Part shown: piece by piece, positions 11,226 to 24,500 of the stretch | Position numbering within the stretch: position 1 is the first letter of the stretch | How the letters are laid out: each line of letters begins with the position of its first letter | Origin: Patagioenas fasciata | Taxonomy: Eukaryota; Chordata; Aves; Columbiformes; Columbidae | Direction of reading: 5' to 3' | NCBI RefSeq assembly: GCF_037038585.1 | Contig: NC_092526.1 | Location: 37,523,501-37,587,500 of the forward strand | Length of the DNA stretch: 64,000 nt | Made by a program: the position numbers and the translations under genes | Notes under the pieces: model-generated | Told to the model about the DNA's origin: nothing | The model's database searches: none | The model's input: only the letters and a program-made list of their open reading frames with translations

Positions 11226-14100
11226 CAACCTGGTGACACTTTTGGATCCATCTTCAGCCTTTTATGTGGTTTGTTTCTAATATATACGTACACCAGGCAA
11301 GATTTATTGATTGTAAAGCTAAATCATCTACAGAAAGCAACCCGAAATTTACTTGGTGGGAGTTATTTTGTTGTTTCAATATTTTTATGATGAGTGAATG
11401 AATTTGCACGTCGGGCCTGGTCCTGTGGAGTTGCATGTACTGTATTCTCACAGTGTGGTAAATCCTCAGGAGGTACAAATTTATTGTAATACCATATTGA
11501 AACTTTGATAGCTTATAACTGCTAAAAGGCTGCTCTGTGAGAAGCTGCACTACTTCATGTTATTTATCGAGTATTCCCACTGAAGCAAGAATAATATTCC
11601 TGTATTGTGTGGTAATAAGCTTGTTTGTCTTTGCAGCATTGGGACTTAAAATAAGACTAAGGTATTTTGTTTAACCTCATATGCAAACACAGGTTATCTG
11701 TTACTTGAATAAAGAAAAGACTTGGATTTGCAGCTTGCTTTTTTTAAGTACAGGTGCAAGGTATGCTGTGGTTTGCTTAGTCTCTTCTTTTTCTCAGGCT
11801 CATGGTTTAGATATTTTGATACAATGTTTTACAGCACCTCTCTGCGAGGTTGCAGTGGCCTGAATGTTCCCTCTGTTGCTGATCTGAAGGCTGCCCTGGC
11901 AAAACCTGGGTCTGTTTGTAGCCGCCCTGAAATATGTGTGCATCCGTGCAAGCGTGAGAATCTGCTTGTGAGGATGTGATTGCAGGGCTGGGGCCTGCGA
12001 CCTTCTGCTCAAATAAAGAAATCTGTGTTCAGCAAACTTCCAAAGATATGGAGCCTGTCTTGAACCTTAGGTCAGGAATAGCCATGTTTAGGAAATTATG
12101 TTATAGAAATCTATAGGAACGTGCTCTTAGCAACAGTTATGAATCTTCATGCTTAGCATCTTTTCTCTTCAGAAGTCCTTCGGAGTTTCTAAAATTCCTG
12201 GAGTCTTACATGTTAGTTGTTTTTTAGGCTTTGGAGTGTCTTTGTCGTGTTTTCTTTAAGGTATTGTTTATCAGATCAATGGAAAGAAGAATCTGTTTCA
12301 TTTTGGAACAGTATGAGTTGTTTTCCCTCCTCTTATGTTTTCTGCTGTTGATTGAAACTTCTTACAAATGTATAAACTCTCTAGCTGTTGTTAGTATTAT
12401 TAGGTATAATATTTAAATTTTGTTCTATATTTATTGCATTATATTCTGAAGAATAATTGGTATTACCAGTATTGCCTAAGATATACTGCTGCTTTTCTGT
12501 TGATGTATGCTTATGCAATATAAACTGCCTTTTTGCAGAGCTGAAGTAAAAAGCTTTCTGATAAGGCAGAATGAGGACAACATTGCTGCTGCTGTCTTCC
12601 TGGGTAGATTTTAACATATGAAAAAAAATAGCCCAAAATATAGTTCCAGGTGGTATCTAAAAATGTCTAGTAAGATCTTAATGTGTTAAGTGCCTTGATC
12701 TATCAGGTACTTGCACGTGTGTGCAGAACCTTGAGTTGTGTGTGGCTCTTCAGAGGTCTTATTGAGTAAGGATTGTACTGTAGCTAATAAACAGGAGTTC
12801 TCATACTTAACTTCGGTTGCTTCCCAGTGTTTTCCATCTCAATTTGGATGCTTTTACTGACAGAAAGACTCTTGTTTCCAGAATTGCAGCAGGCTTGGTT
12901 TGATAGCTGCATGTAGTAGGGAATGGAGCTGTTAAATGAGCAGAAATAAGCCAAAGTTTTGGTTAGATCACACAACGGGGACAGAAGTTGTAAGTTTGTG
13001 GTGTTGATGTCAACCACAATTGGATGTGGTGCGGCTTCTCTTGGTAGAACAGACCACTTCACAAGAGACATACTAGTTGCCTAAGGTCTCTTAGTATGAA
13101 ATAGAAAAAAAAGGAATGTTTTTGCTTTGTCTCTAATAATATAGTTTTTACTAATGCTACTGAAAGGTTTTACTGTAAGGTAGCTTTAAATGCAAATTTT
13201 TGTGCAATGATTTTATGGTCTCTGTTCATCTCTGAGTGGATGAAATTCCGTGTTGCTCAAACGTCTTAAAAAATCTGTTTTACTGTTTAATCTCAGCAAG
13301 AGGGTCAGACAGTGGCAGCGCAGGGAATTGTTCTTTCTTGGTCAAGTTGAGCCATCAGCAAAACTGCTCTTTATGCTATTTGTGTTTGTGGAAAAGCTGA
13401 GGTTCTTGGAGATCCATGTTCTACTTCTGGCACCAAGCTGGTGATTTTGGAAGCATATGTACCTTGTCTGTGAGACATCATGAACACACCAAGCAATTTA
13501 ATGTGAAATCTGCACTAGGATTAGCAAATGCAAAACAACACAGTTCAGACCTCTTTAATCGTGGCTTTTGTTTGGATGCAATGTGTGAAGCTCTGAGCTC
13601 AGTCCTCTTAATTATACATCTTTTAACCACTGACATGTAATTGCCTTGCAATTTACAACACATTTGGGGATTCCATTGCCTAAAAGGGTCTTACGTATGT
13701 TGAATGTAAAATTCTGAGCAGATGTTTAAGAATGTATCCAGCCCACATGCTTTAAAATATTCTAATACTTTCAGCATGGTGTTTCCTCAAAATTACTGGT
13801 TGAGTGTTTGGGCTACAATGCTTTTGGCTTTCTAATAATGACTTGGCCGTCAATTTCCCTGTAGACTACAAGGTGATGTCAGGTACCAAATTTCTGTATG
13901 ATGGGAGAGGGTATATGGAGTGCAGAGCTATGGTTTTGTTCTCTTAGAGCTGGTGTGTGTTGCAAGGGAACTGGTGAGGCCTCCTTGCTGGTATTAAAAG
14001 CAGTTGGGAGCTGTACCTGCGTGTGTTTAGGTCTTTCATTTATTATTATTATTATTTTTCTTTTACAGTCACTTTGCAAACCACCTTCTGTTGTCTTGTA

Positions 14101-14480
14101 GAACGTAAGAAGTACTGTGCTGCGTCAGATCGGGGTCAATCCAACCTACTGTTCTGTTTTGGGCAGTAGGAGTAAGTGATGCTATTTAGGAAGAGCATGA
14201 AAGCCCAGCTACTTCTTAGTGTTTTCTTCTCTTCACCAACATCCATATTTGTTAAACTAGGCATGCTGGCAGGTACATCACCTATGTTCCCATTGCCTAA
14301 GAACTTTTCTATGGTCTTTTTGAACCTGATGGTACTGTCTACTTCCATAGCCTCCTGTGACAGCAAGTTCCAGCAGTAGTGAGTAGTAAAAAGGAAGAAA
14401 TACTATTTTAATATGTATTGTGTCAGTCTCTTTACTATCTTCATCGAGTACACCCAGTTCAAATATTGTGTGATGTGGTA
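14101..14480 (-). mobile_element. Ancient CR1-like fossil (antisense)
   Basis: The + strand resembles the antisense of CR1 copies abundant in turtles and other reptiles. It opens with GAACGTAAGAAGTACTGTG, where those copies have a GAACATAAGAA-type start followed by a 'gggtcagaccaa'-like stretch. It then has TTTTTGAACCTGATGGTACT near 14318, followed by a 'gcaagttccagcagt' stretch near 14363 and AAGAAATACT near 14395. The spacing follows the reptile copies roughly, with indels. Divergence is high, so it is an old insertion. The right boundary is uncertain. Confidence 0.55.
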
Positions 14481-17400
14481 TATGGCCATTCTATATTCAC
14501 TTTATCCCCTACAGTGACTTTTTAACCCTCAGGCATGTCTTACATCATTTGGCAATGATGTAAGATTTTGGAGTTCGCTTCTCTTTTTTTGCCCCATTGC
14601 TTCTGACTAACTCGAAATCTTTTATTTAGAAGCAGTTGTTTAAGGAAAAAAAAATCTGTGTTCCTCAAGAAGCACCCTCTGATTTCTCATTCATGGGTTG
14701 TGGCAAAAGCCAGTTTGAGTGTATGCAGGTGTGAATTGTGTTTCTGTTAAACCTTTCTGCAGCTTCAATGTAGAGTATAAATGAAAAACCCAAGACAGTT
14801 TCCAGAAAGTTTTGTACCCTGGTATTTTTGCAGTGAAGTACAACTGCTTTAGTGTTTGATTTTTCCAGGGGAAGTCCATGTTTCCGTCATCTCTTACTGA
14901 ATCCCATGGGACAAAAATAATTTCTCCCCCACCCACTATTTAGCAAAGTGTAGTTTCAGTTCTCTTCAGTGAAGCGACATGAGCCTATTCCATGCTTGTG
15001 CTACTTTTTATGTAGCGGCAAAAAAACTCTCTTAAGAACTCCTGTGTGTTTTGTTCAAAATAAAATGCTGCATAAGATTAAATCGGAATCAATAGACTTA
15101 AATGTCTTTATTATAGATATATGTGTCATGCTATGGAAGTAAAAAGAAAAAGCTCTTTTTAGCTTAAATAGAGCTTCAAGTCTCTGATCCTGGCAGTGTA
15201 TCCACATAGTTCTGCTGTCTTTCAGGGACTCTGTTTCGGAATCTACCAGTAAAGATATAATTACAAGTTTGAGAGAGTTGCTGTAGGGTTTTTTTATTAT
15301 AGAGCATTGGCTGCTAGGTGTATTACCTTTCTTTTTGTTCATTGCACTGTAGTTGCACTAATTGATTCCTATCAGTTTTTTTAACGTGATTATATTTGCA
15401 TGAGCTTCTCATAGTGTATATATAGGCCCAAATATTCCATGTTCAAGCTCATTGGTTTCCCTGGGGACTATTGTCAGTATTTTTGCTTAAATGTTTCATA
15501 TGGCATTGTGCTTGTACCCTGTATCTTACAGACAAGTGAGAAGTAAAATAATGTGCCTGCCTTGATGCAGTCAAGTTAAATGCAAAAATAAGACTTAATT
15601 ATGAGTTAAGTCCAAAAATAAGACTGGGGGCACAAGAATAAATCCAGGATTATAGTGGCTGGGAGCTGTGGAGCGGTTTCTTTACAGCAGCTTAACGGAG
15701 ACACACCAGGTATGCATTTCTCACTGTTTACTTTGGAACTGTCCTGTGGAACTTGTTTTCTCTGGTCTGTCACGTGATAACCTTCAGAAAAGAAATATTA
15801 CTGGCTTGTGGGAAAGAGGAGAAGGTCATTGATCCGTCAAAAGCTGTGCAAAGCATGATAGTAGTCACTTAGAAGAAGGTGGTAAATAAAACCGAAAGGA
15901 ATATGGAACAGCACGTGAGTCACCCCAACTGCAAGATGTACTCCTTCGTGCAAGTTTTTCAACCTGTCCAATATGCCACCAAATACAAGCTTTGGTTAGC
16001 TGTCTAGAGTAGCCAAGTCCAGGGCAAAAGGCTTTCTGTCAGCTTCGTTGTGTGTATGAGATGCAATTAGTTAAGACTCATTTGATTACCTTTGCTGCCA
16101 TAGTCATGGAGGAGGCTGTCTCCCAAAGCAAGGTCACAGCTCCCATAGTGAGCATGTCAACAGGGGCTTTATGAATTTCTTTCACGTTGTTGCTGGATAA
16201 ACTGAAGTGTAAAGTCAGTATCTGCACTAACAAAGATGTCTGAAAGGATTATTAGTTTCTCAGCATGCTAAGGAAGAGATAGTTCCCTCTTCCCATTCAA
16301 TCTTTTTGAAGGGCACAGCCAACAATAAACTTTTTTGTTCTTAGTACTGATGCGTTGTGAAGGGTCAGTGATTAGTTTTCAATATATGTAGTATGTGCTC
16401 CGTACTTTCCTGTGCTTCCTTGCATTGAGTGAAGTTGGGAAAGGTGATTGAAACTGGATGAGATGCCGGTGCTTGTGTTGTGTTGATCCGCAAAGCAGGA
16501 GGCCCTTGCCCCTGGGGGTGTGTGCATGGAAAGGGAGCTATGTGTATAAAGAGGAAATACAAAATCATCCTTAATATTAATGATTAACTATTAATTAAAT
16601 GATTAATCAGTTTGCTCGCACTTGTGCCGGTTACGTTTTATAGCACGTGTCTTCATTCTGTCTGCTGGGTATGCTGCACGTGTGCACATCCAACTGTTTC
16701 GAGAATTTTAAGCATGTTTTTAAATGTTTAGTAGTCTTCTGTGCTGCTTCTACAGCTAAATATGTGCTAATGAAAGGCCTGAGTTCTGCAGTTTACTGTT
16801 AGAGCTGTGGCAGAGTGTTTTGTTTTGCCCTGGCGACTTAAAGTTGATTTTCTACTTGTGATTTCTCAAGGTGCTTTCATACAGTGGGAAGTGCAGGTTT
16901 GTACCTTCTCAAGAGGAACCTTGGTCTCTCCTGCAAAGTCTATGCTGGCTCCTTCCTTACAATCATGTTAGTTGGGGTGGTAACCTGTACATCTGTCACA
17001 TACCTCTGGTTTATTGCATATTTCCTGAATATCACCTCTATGTACGTTGCTTTGCTTGGTATATAACACATATGAAACTGAACCAAGTGCAGAATATAAC
17101 GTGTTCAAAAGAATTTATTCCAGTGCTTCGGGATGGCCTTTCTGAATAAAAACTGCCTTTTACAGTCTGAGCTGGGTGTAGCAAAGTAGCTGCAGAATAC
17201 ATGTACTGTTAATTTTATTTGAAGCTGCTTTGGGGTGGAGGGTTTGGTTGGTTTGTTTGTTTTAAAGATGATTGCTAAAGACTCCATAGTGTTAGGAAAT
17301 GAAAAAGTACCTTGTGATTGCATGGATTTGTTATTTTGTTGCACTGTAGGAATCTATTTTAAGGGGTCAAAAAAAAAACCCTGAACCTCTCTCTGAAATG

Positions 17401-18057
17401 ACATTTCAACCCTTCTGACATTGATGGGAATACCACCTCTGACATTATTGATGCCTGCATTTACCTAAAATAAGTACAATAAGGTAGGAAGAGCTCTTGA
17501 AGAACCATGATGACCTCAAGAAGGGCTGTATATTGATGCTTGCAGAAGCTGTGGGCAACTACAAGATCTGAAGACTGTTCGTCAGGTGTGGTACAGCTTT
17601 TTTGAAAAAGCTTTCTCGCACTGCCTGATGAACTTAAAATTTTGCAGAGCAAGGACAGTTGCCAGCGTTTTTGTAAGCAAAGATACTTGAAGTAAAACCT
17701 CCACAAACAGATGGGTTAATCATCATTCATCTTGGTTCTTGAAAGCAAGTTATCTAATCTGATGCTTAACCTTTTTCAACCTGTAGCTCCTAATCGCTTT
17801 CTGGTAGATGAGCGGGGTTTTGTTGAACAGATTTAGGTGTGGTGGCAGTAGAATTCTGGTTTTTTTCTCCCCAATAATTTCCTTTCAGTGTTTCCAAAGA
17901 TCTGTGACTACTGATGGAAAACTACATATTGTGCTAGTGGATCTGGCTTATTGGGTGCGAGCTGAACTACAGATTTCATGGCTACATCTGTCTGCCTACT
18001 TAAGCAGTAATAATATCTGTTTTATTCTGACTTTGACCTTTTTGATATTTTCTTTAG

Positions 18058-18153
18058 ACAATCTGCATCATCTTGATTCGTCATCATTCCAGGATAGTGG
18101 TGTCCTTGGGGCTCTCTCTTAACATTGATATGGTCCAGAAGATTTAAAATCAG
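18058..18153 (+). other. INO80D: Possible alternative 5' UTR exon of INO80D
   Basis: A good acceptor (pyrimidine-rich TTTTGATATTTTCTTTAG ending at 18057) and a fair donor (ATCAG/GTATTG at 18153/18154) delimit 96 bases, only 105 bases before the first coding exon. It has no frame continuity with the protein. Transcript data would decide it; chance splice-like signals are common. Confidence 0.25.
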
Positions 18154-18258
18154 GTATTGTTTTGGGTCCCTCTTTCCTGCCAACATGAAACACGCAACCT
18201 ACAACTGAATGAAATTTTTTTCCTTATGTGATTTACCTTAATATTTTGGTTCTTTCAG

Positions 18259-18505
18259 CTGATGTTCACAAGGAATAGAGTCACGTGATGTATGAAGGCA
18301 AACACATACACTTCTCTGAGGTTGACAATAAGCCCTTGTGCTCATATAGCCCCAAACTGTGCAAGCAGAGGCGACTTAACGGCTACGCCTTCTGTATCAG
18401 ACACGTTCTGGAGGACAAGACCGCCCCCTTCAAGCAATGTGAATATGTGGCCAAGTATAACAGCCAACGCTGCACCAACCCCATCCCCAAATCTGAGGAC
18501 CGTAG
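18259..18505 (+). CDS. INO80D: INO80D coding exon 1 (with 29 bases of 5' UTR)
   Basis: Residues 1-72 and two bases of Arg73 are encoded, starting at ATG 18288. The exon holds six of the eight ligands of zinc module 1. The start has G at -3 and T at +4 (moderate context). A GTG just upstream is not a start. The donor is CGTAG/GTAAGT. Confidence 0.95.
18262..18288 (+). promoter_or_regulatory. INO80D: 8-codon uORF overlapping the INO80D start (TGATG)
   Basis: An ATG at 18262 opens eight codons and terminates at TGA 18286-18288; the last A is the first base of the main ATG. The uORF start has poor context (C at -3, T at +4), so leaky scanning is likely. The overlap geometry would also allow terminated ribosomes to restart at the main ATG. 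It is present in any transcript using this exon. Confidence 0.7.
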
Positions 18506-21500
18506 GTAAGTTGTGGTTACGCATCTGCTAAGCGGGAAGTGTCTGGGATACAGGCATGAGTTTTCTTTTAAGTTGCTACCTGGTTTCAGGATGAGGGAGG
18601 AACTGGCCTGAGTGGGTTGAATTCCAGGATGTTCCTTTCTGGGGGAGTGCAGTACTCAGAAAGGGGGCAGTAACTTACTCCCAAGGAGGTTTTCAGGAGA
18701 GTTCATTGCTTTTCTCAAATTCACTACAAACTGTGGGTCCAACCTGCTGTTTCATACCTGCGGTTCTAATTAATTTGCTTTGTCACTTGCAGTATATGCT
18801 CTTAAAAATGCCTGCTGGTTTGGCCAGCTGTGCCGAAAACACACTTCCACCCACTTTTGCTGGACAAACAGTTGAAAATGCGTACTTTCTGGGCTTAGAC
18901 AGTGGTGACGCATGGGGTCAAATCTAGAATTACAATTTAGTGGCTGTGATTTAGTACCGATCTGTAGTTTTGTATTACCGGAATAAAATAAATACTGAGA
19001 ACAGATGAACCAGCTGGGAAAGTGCTGTCCAGTCCCTTTCTTCTTTGCTTCCCCAACTCACTCCCCCTCCCTGCTCAAGTGAAGGTGCCCAGGTATTAAA
19101 TGCCTTGCAAGAGATAGTGCTTGAATTTGTTGGAAAGCTGGGAATTCAAATTAGATTTCCTGAATTGCAGCCCATACTGTAACCACAAGGACATTCCTCC
19201 TTGCTTTTTGAGACCTGAACACCAGTCTCGTTGGTGTTGCAGGCAAATTCTGCTATTTTGGTCCAAGCAAGTTGTATGTTGCTTTAATTTTTCACAGCCG
19301 TTGTTGCCGGTTTTGCTGGTAACACAGCATTTATTTAATGTGTGTGATAATTAGCTGAGGCTTGTTCTGTTGCAAGCCATTTTTTTTAACCTAAAATAGA
19401 AACAAAATATGCCAAAAAAGAATCAAACTACTATTCACTGACCTTTCCCATTATTAGCTGCTGTTCACTAACCTTTTGCGTTATTAGCAGTGCTCCCACT
19501 GAGCCCTACATAGAACTTCTTCCTCAGCTCGCAGCTCCCTCTCTTGTTTGAAACAACAGTTGGACCGTGCTCTAAATTAACTTGCACTTCACCTGCCATT
19601 TCAGTTGAGGAGACTGATGAAGTGAGGAAAAAAAACCCCACGAATGTTTGTCAAAAGCTGTAGGGCAAACGCTCAAATGGCATGAGATGAATAACTTTAA
19701 GCTATAATTTGACAGTCGGTGACTGTTTCTTTGCTACCATACAATTGAGGCTCTTTGGAAATAAGCTTGCCGAAATGATCGTGGAAATTGTTAGTGCAAA
19801 TGGTATGCTGTAATTTCAAATGCAAGAGCTGACTGAACCAGAGTTGCTGTTTACCAGGGGTCAGACTTAAAAACAATAGAAATGATAGTACTTAATGACG
19901 CTTTTTAAAGTCTCATATGTTCCCATGGAATTTGAGATTTTTCTTTACACCTTGAATTGAGTTCGCACTTGTTCTTTTTGATTTTTCTCAAGTTAAAGTG
20001 AAGTGTGGTCATGACATCTGGTGTATGTTATATTAGAATAATTCAATTGCATGGTGAGTGTCACATTACAGTACTTGAAGAGGACAGCAGGTGCCTGAAG
20101 GAGAAAAACTTTTAATTTCAAATGAGAAGATGTGATAGTTTGAAAGAATATTTTGAAAGACTGCTTCTCAGGGCAGAGTTGAATTTTAACAATAAAATTT
20201 AATGAATGCTAATGATAAGACTCTGCCTTCTCCAAACTTATTTTTTGGCAGGAAAACCTGTATCTGTTTCTTAGGAGATCTTTTTCACACTCCGTTCGAT
20301 ATAAAGATGTTTGCTATGTTTGAGTCCTTAACTTGTAGCTTTTAATTTTCTGTGTACAAAATTACTGTCAGATGGTCATTTTGTCACAGTTTTCAACATG
20401 TAACTGTACATGATCAGAAGCAGGCTGTATGATGCTCTGACAGCTGTCTTCTTATATGCTTTTAAAGATAAAATGTCTTAACAAGTCGCATGCGTTATAT
20501 GCCAAAAGCTTCATAGTCTGTCCACAGATAATTAAAAAAATTATCACTTGACCCTAGACAAATGAGATGCTACCAGCCACAAAGATGTTTAATATGCTGC
20601 CATATTATGAGATTTCTTATTAACCATTAGCATCCTACTACAAATTCAACCTATTAATAGTGCATGGCTTCATTGCCTGATTTGAAGTGAAGTTTCTCTA
20701 TTCGTTGTCTTCTTTTTTTAAAGAACATACACGGGATGATACAGACATGGATTCTGTGTCTGTATTTCCTCTGAATACATCTCCTAATTATTATCCAAAT
20801 ACACACATGGATAATGAAGTTCAGCTTAACTTTTATATATAGGGTTATTACCATTTAACTGGTTTAAACACCATTTTCTCTCTAATTCTCCTCTTTCAAG
20901 AGAATCCTTAAATATTTTGTTAATGTGCAAGATGCTCTCCAGTTTATTTGGATCTTCCTTTAAACAAGTGGCAGAACTTGGTACCAGTCGGGGATATGCT
21001 GGGAAGCAGAACGCAGTAGTAGGTGGAAAACCTCGCTGTCTGGATCCTTACCCTTCCAGTCATCTGGGAAGGTTTCCAGCTGAAACCATCAGAGCCTGTC
21101 ACCCTTTGTGTGCCTCACGTTATGATAGTTTTAGTGGATATCAGCCCACCGCTCTCACCTTATGTACTGACTGCATTTGACCTCAGTTGCATGGCGCTGA
21201 GTAAGGAAGTGGGGGGGAAAACTGTGTTAGATACTCAATGTGAAAATTAGATACTCAGCTGAGAGTAACTCACAGATGAGTTATAGAAATGTCAAATTGT
21301 GCCACTAAGACAGGGCCATCAGAATTGGCTCTTGTAGGGCCAGCTTGACTCTAATAGGGTGAGAACCATATGAAAGGAACTGTGCTCATTGCAGGTGCTA
21401 TTCCAGTCTTCCCAGTAATTTGTCTCCATGGAGTAAGAACTACTAATGCCTTCACCGGCCTTACGCCTCATCCAAAGAGTTTATTGCCTTAACTCAGCTG

Positions 21501-24500
21501 GTTCTAGACTGGTTCCAGCAGAGTCAGTGTCTGCACCAGGCTCTGCACATCGCATAAAGTTGGAGCCGGTTTGGGTCAGGACCAACTAAAACTCCATTCT
21601 ATGTCTGCATTAAGATATTGTTGGCTTTCTGTGATGCAGTATGATCAGCTGTAAGAGCCAAAGCTTTATTCTCTGCCATATAACAAATGATGCTGTTAGG
21701 GTTAAATGAACAAGCAAAACCCTTAGTAGCCTAGAACTCAAATGATGTTAGCAAGCTAATTGCCTTTTAATGGATTTATTCACATTTTCTATGTTTTGCT
21801 TTCTCTTTGGTTTTCACAAAGAAAACAGCCTGGCCAGTTTTACATCCTCGCTCCTGCGCAAGCACAAGGTGGCAATATTTAAATTCTGAACAAAGTAAAG
21901 GCAGCATTCACATTGAGCAAACCCCTCTTTTTATTGGAATAAGAGGGGGGGGGGGAAAAAAATCCATTGAATTTGTCATGTCTGTTTATTGTTTTTTCTT
22001 CTGTCATACTAAAAGTGCTGTTCTAACTGATCTCCTCAGTCTTGTTCAAGCAAAGTATTTTAAAAGTGCTAAATTTTAATTACGGGAATAGTGCTGTTGA
22101 CTTTAAGGGAAGCTTTATTGAACCCTCATTACGGAGCCCTCATTATATAATTTCATTTTTAGAAGTGCATCTCTCAGTATGAATTTACAGTATCACAGTG
22201 TATTGTAATAAGGACTCCACACATTGCTGGCTTCCAGCTTGCCTCATTTAGATTTGTTTATTACTTACAACTTAATGTAACAAACAAATTATTTAGACAA
22301 TAATAAGTAGCAGTACTTTTCAGCCTTTTCTGACTTGTGAATCCTTATCTATGTGGATCCCTCGAGAAACTACATGTATGGACATTGTTAAGGAGCACAT
22401 ATGAATTTACTTTTTCTTTTTTACCTTTTATGGCCACTGTAGAAGCAGTTCACACATTGCTTCTTCAGGGGTGGAACAGCAAGTTGAAAATCACTTAAAC
22501 TGAAGTGTTAAACCTTTTGTGGGGGGTTTAGTTTGGGATTTTCTGTTATTTTTGCTCCATGAAGACCAGGAATAGTTTCATTTTAACCTATTTCTTGAAC
22601 CAAGCTTACTCTTCTGAGATTCATACTGTTCAGGTTTTATACCTTCATGGTGTATTTCTATATCTTGTTCTTATTCATGTCCATAAATACATCATGGTTA
22701 TGCCCTTAGCTTGTTCAGTAACACCCCAATGTAGACACCACGTTTTCCTCACCTTTGTTTTCATCTATAAGCTGCAGGTTATAGACGAGATGCTGAAAGG
22801 GCAGAAGTCTGGTTGCTGGTGGCATTTTTCAGGGGCAGGAGGGCCTGTCTGTGTGAAGCAGGCAAAGGATCAGATATTGGTTCCTACATTTCTATCACCT
22901 GCTTGTTTTAATCAGACAAAAATTGTTTACTTCTTAGTATGTTATCTGTGGCTATGATTTGTAAATCTTGTTTTTAATGACCAACTTTCAAAGACTTTAC
23001 CCCCCCACTTTTTGGACAACAAGACTTTCAAAGCTGTCTTATGTTAGAAGAGCTTAAAATCCGTGTTTGTGGATTGTATGTATGATTCCTGGCATTATGG
23101 TAACATTTTCTATCAACAGAGAATTTCTTTTAAACTAGATTTTTGTTTGAAAAACACACAACTAATCCTCTGGCTACAAAATTCATTATGTTAAACTACT
23201 AAAAGAGAACTTAAATATTTATGCTACTTGTTCATTAAGTGCAAACAGTGACCCTTCTCAGCAGGTATCTCTAGTGAGAGTGTCTATATAAGAAACTGCT
23301 CCCCACTACCGTGGAATTCGTAATAACATTTTAATCAATGCACGCATTATTAACTGCTTCCAATGAAAGAACAGCCAAATGAAAGGAAGCAGCTTTCAAT
23401 GTAGTTTTTCCTAGGAGCTTTTGAAATGAACAGAGTTAATGGCTTGAGTTGTTACAGTTTTCTGTATCAGACAGTCCATTGGAGTAAATATTTTGAATGG
23501 TTGTGTGTGAATCTCTTATGAATATTGAGTGAAGACTTTTGAGACTGCAGATTGTCACTTGTATAAGTTTTTGTTTTCTGTTACAGGTTGGGAACACCAC
23601 AGTTATCTGTTGTGTACACTTCTTATAAAACCTGTAGTGTTTTGATCTAAATTCAAGAGATGGGTGTGCCTGTGGGTTTCCCTTTAGTGATGTCTGTTTT
23701 CTTCAGATTTTTCTTGCAAGAGCTGAGTTAATAACTGACTTCTTTTACTTTCCAAAGGTACTGCAACAGCCACCTGCAGGTACTTGGCTTTATACCGAAA
23801 AAGGAGAGGAAGAAAAAGAATGATCCCATAGAGGAGGTAAAGGTCAGGCATCAGATGGATGCTATGGCCTTCAGTCTGACAGTGCCCACCCTGGCCTTGA
23901 AGATGCCCAATGGACTGGACGGGATGTCCCTGTCCCCTCCAGGGGCTCGGCTTCCTCTCCACTACCTGGAGGCAGAATTAGAAGACCCCTTTGCTTTCAA
24001 CGAGGAGGATGATGACCTGAAGAAAGGGGCAACAGTGAGGAAAAAGTTGCAGAGCAAGTTGGCTCAAAACCGGCAGCGCCAGAGAGAGACAGAGATTTTA
24101 AAAGTTCGCCAAGAGCACTTTAGCCCCCTTCCTGCACCTTTGCAGCAGCAGCAGCCTCTGCAGCAGCAGCACTCCCATCTGCCACCTTCATCAGCTTTGT
24201 TAAAGCCGACGGGGCTACCGCAGGGTGCAGTCTGCAAGTCACCTCAACCTCCGAACACCAGCCTACCAATGCAGGGAGTGGCACCCACCACACACACTAT
24301 AGCACAAGCCCGGCAGTTGTCTAACAAGAGACCTCTGCCTCTCCTACCACCCACTAGGGCTCCTGTCGCGGACCCTCCAAGGACTGATCGGGTCCTCATG
24401 AAAGCCACAGCCTTCTCTCCGCACGCGTCCTGCGTGAGCCGGCTACAGAGACTGGTGAAACTGTGCACTCGAAAACAGCAGCTGGACGCTGACCTGTTTC

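Larger units (their letters stand above)
9550..18258 (+). other. INO80D: INO80D intron 1
   Basis: The intron begins in the CpG island and becomes AT-rich after about 10.8 kb. It contains a CpG-dense patch at 11095-11225, an ancient CR1-like fossil at 14101-14480, and a possible alternative untranslated exon at 18058-18153. The remaining open frames are short and unrelated to any family I recognise. The acceptor is TTTCAG at 18253-18258. Confidence 0.7.

Noticed and set aside
18285-18287. GTG one codon before the INO80D ATG as a start
   Set aside because: The known protein begins MYEGK. GTG initiation is not expected, and the GTG precedes a good ATG directly.
22559-22957. 132-codon open frame in intron 2
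   Set aside because: Hydrophobic chance-type sequence without family resemblance, conserved motif or splice context.
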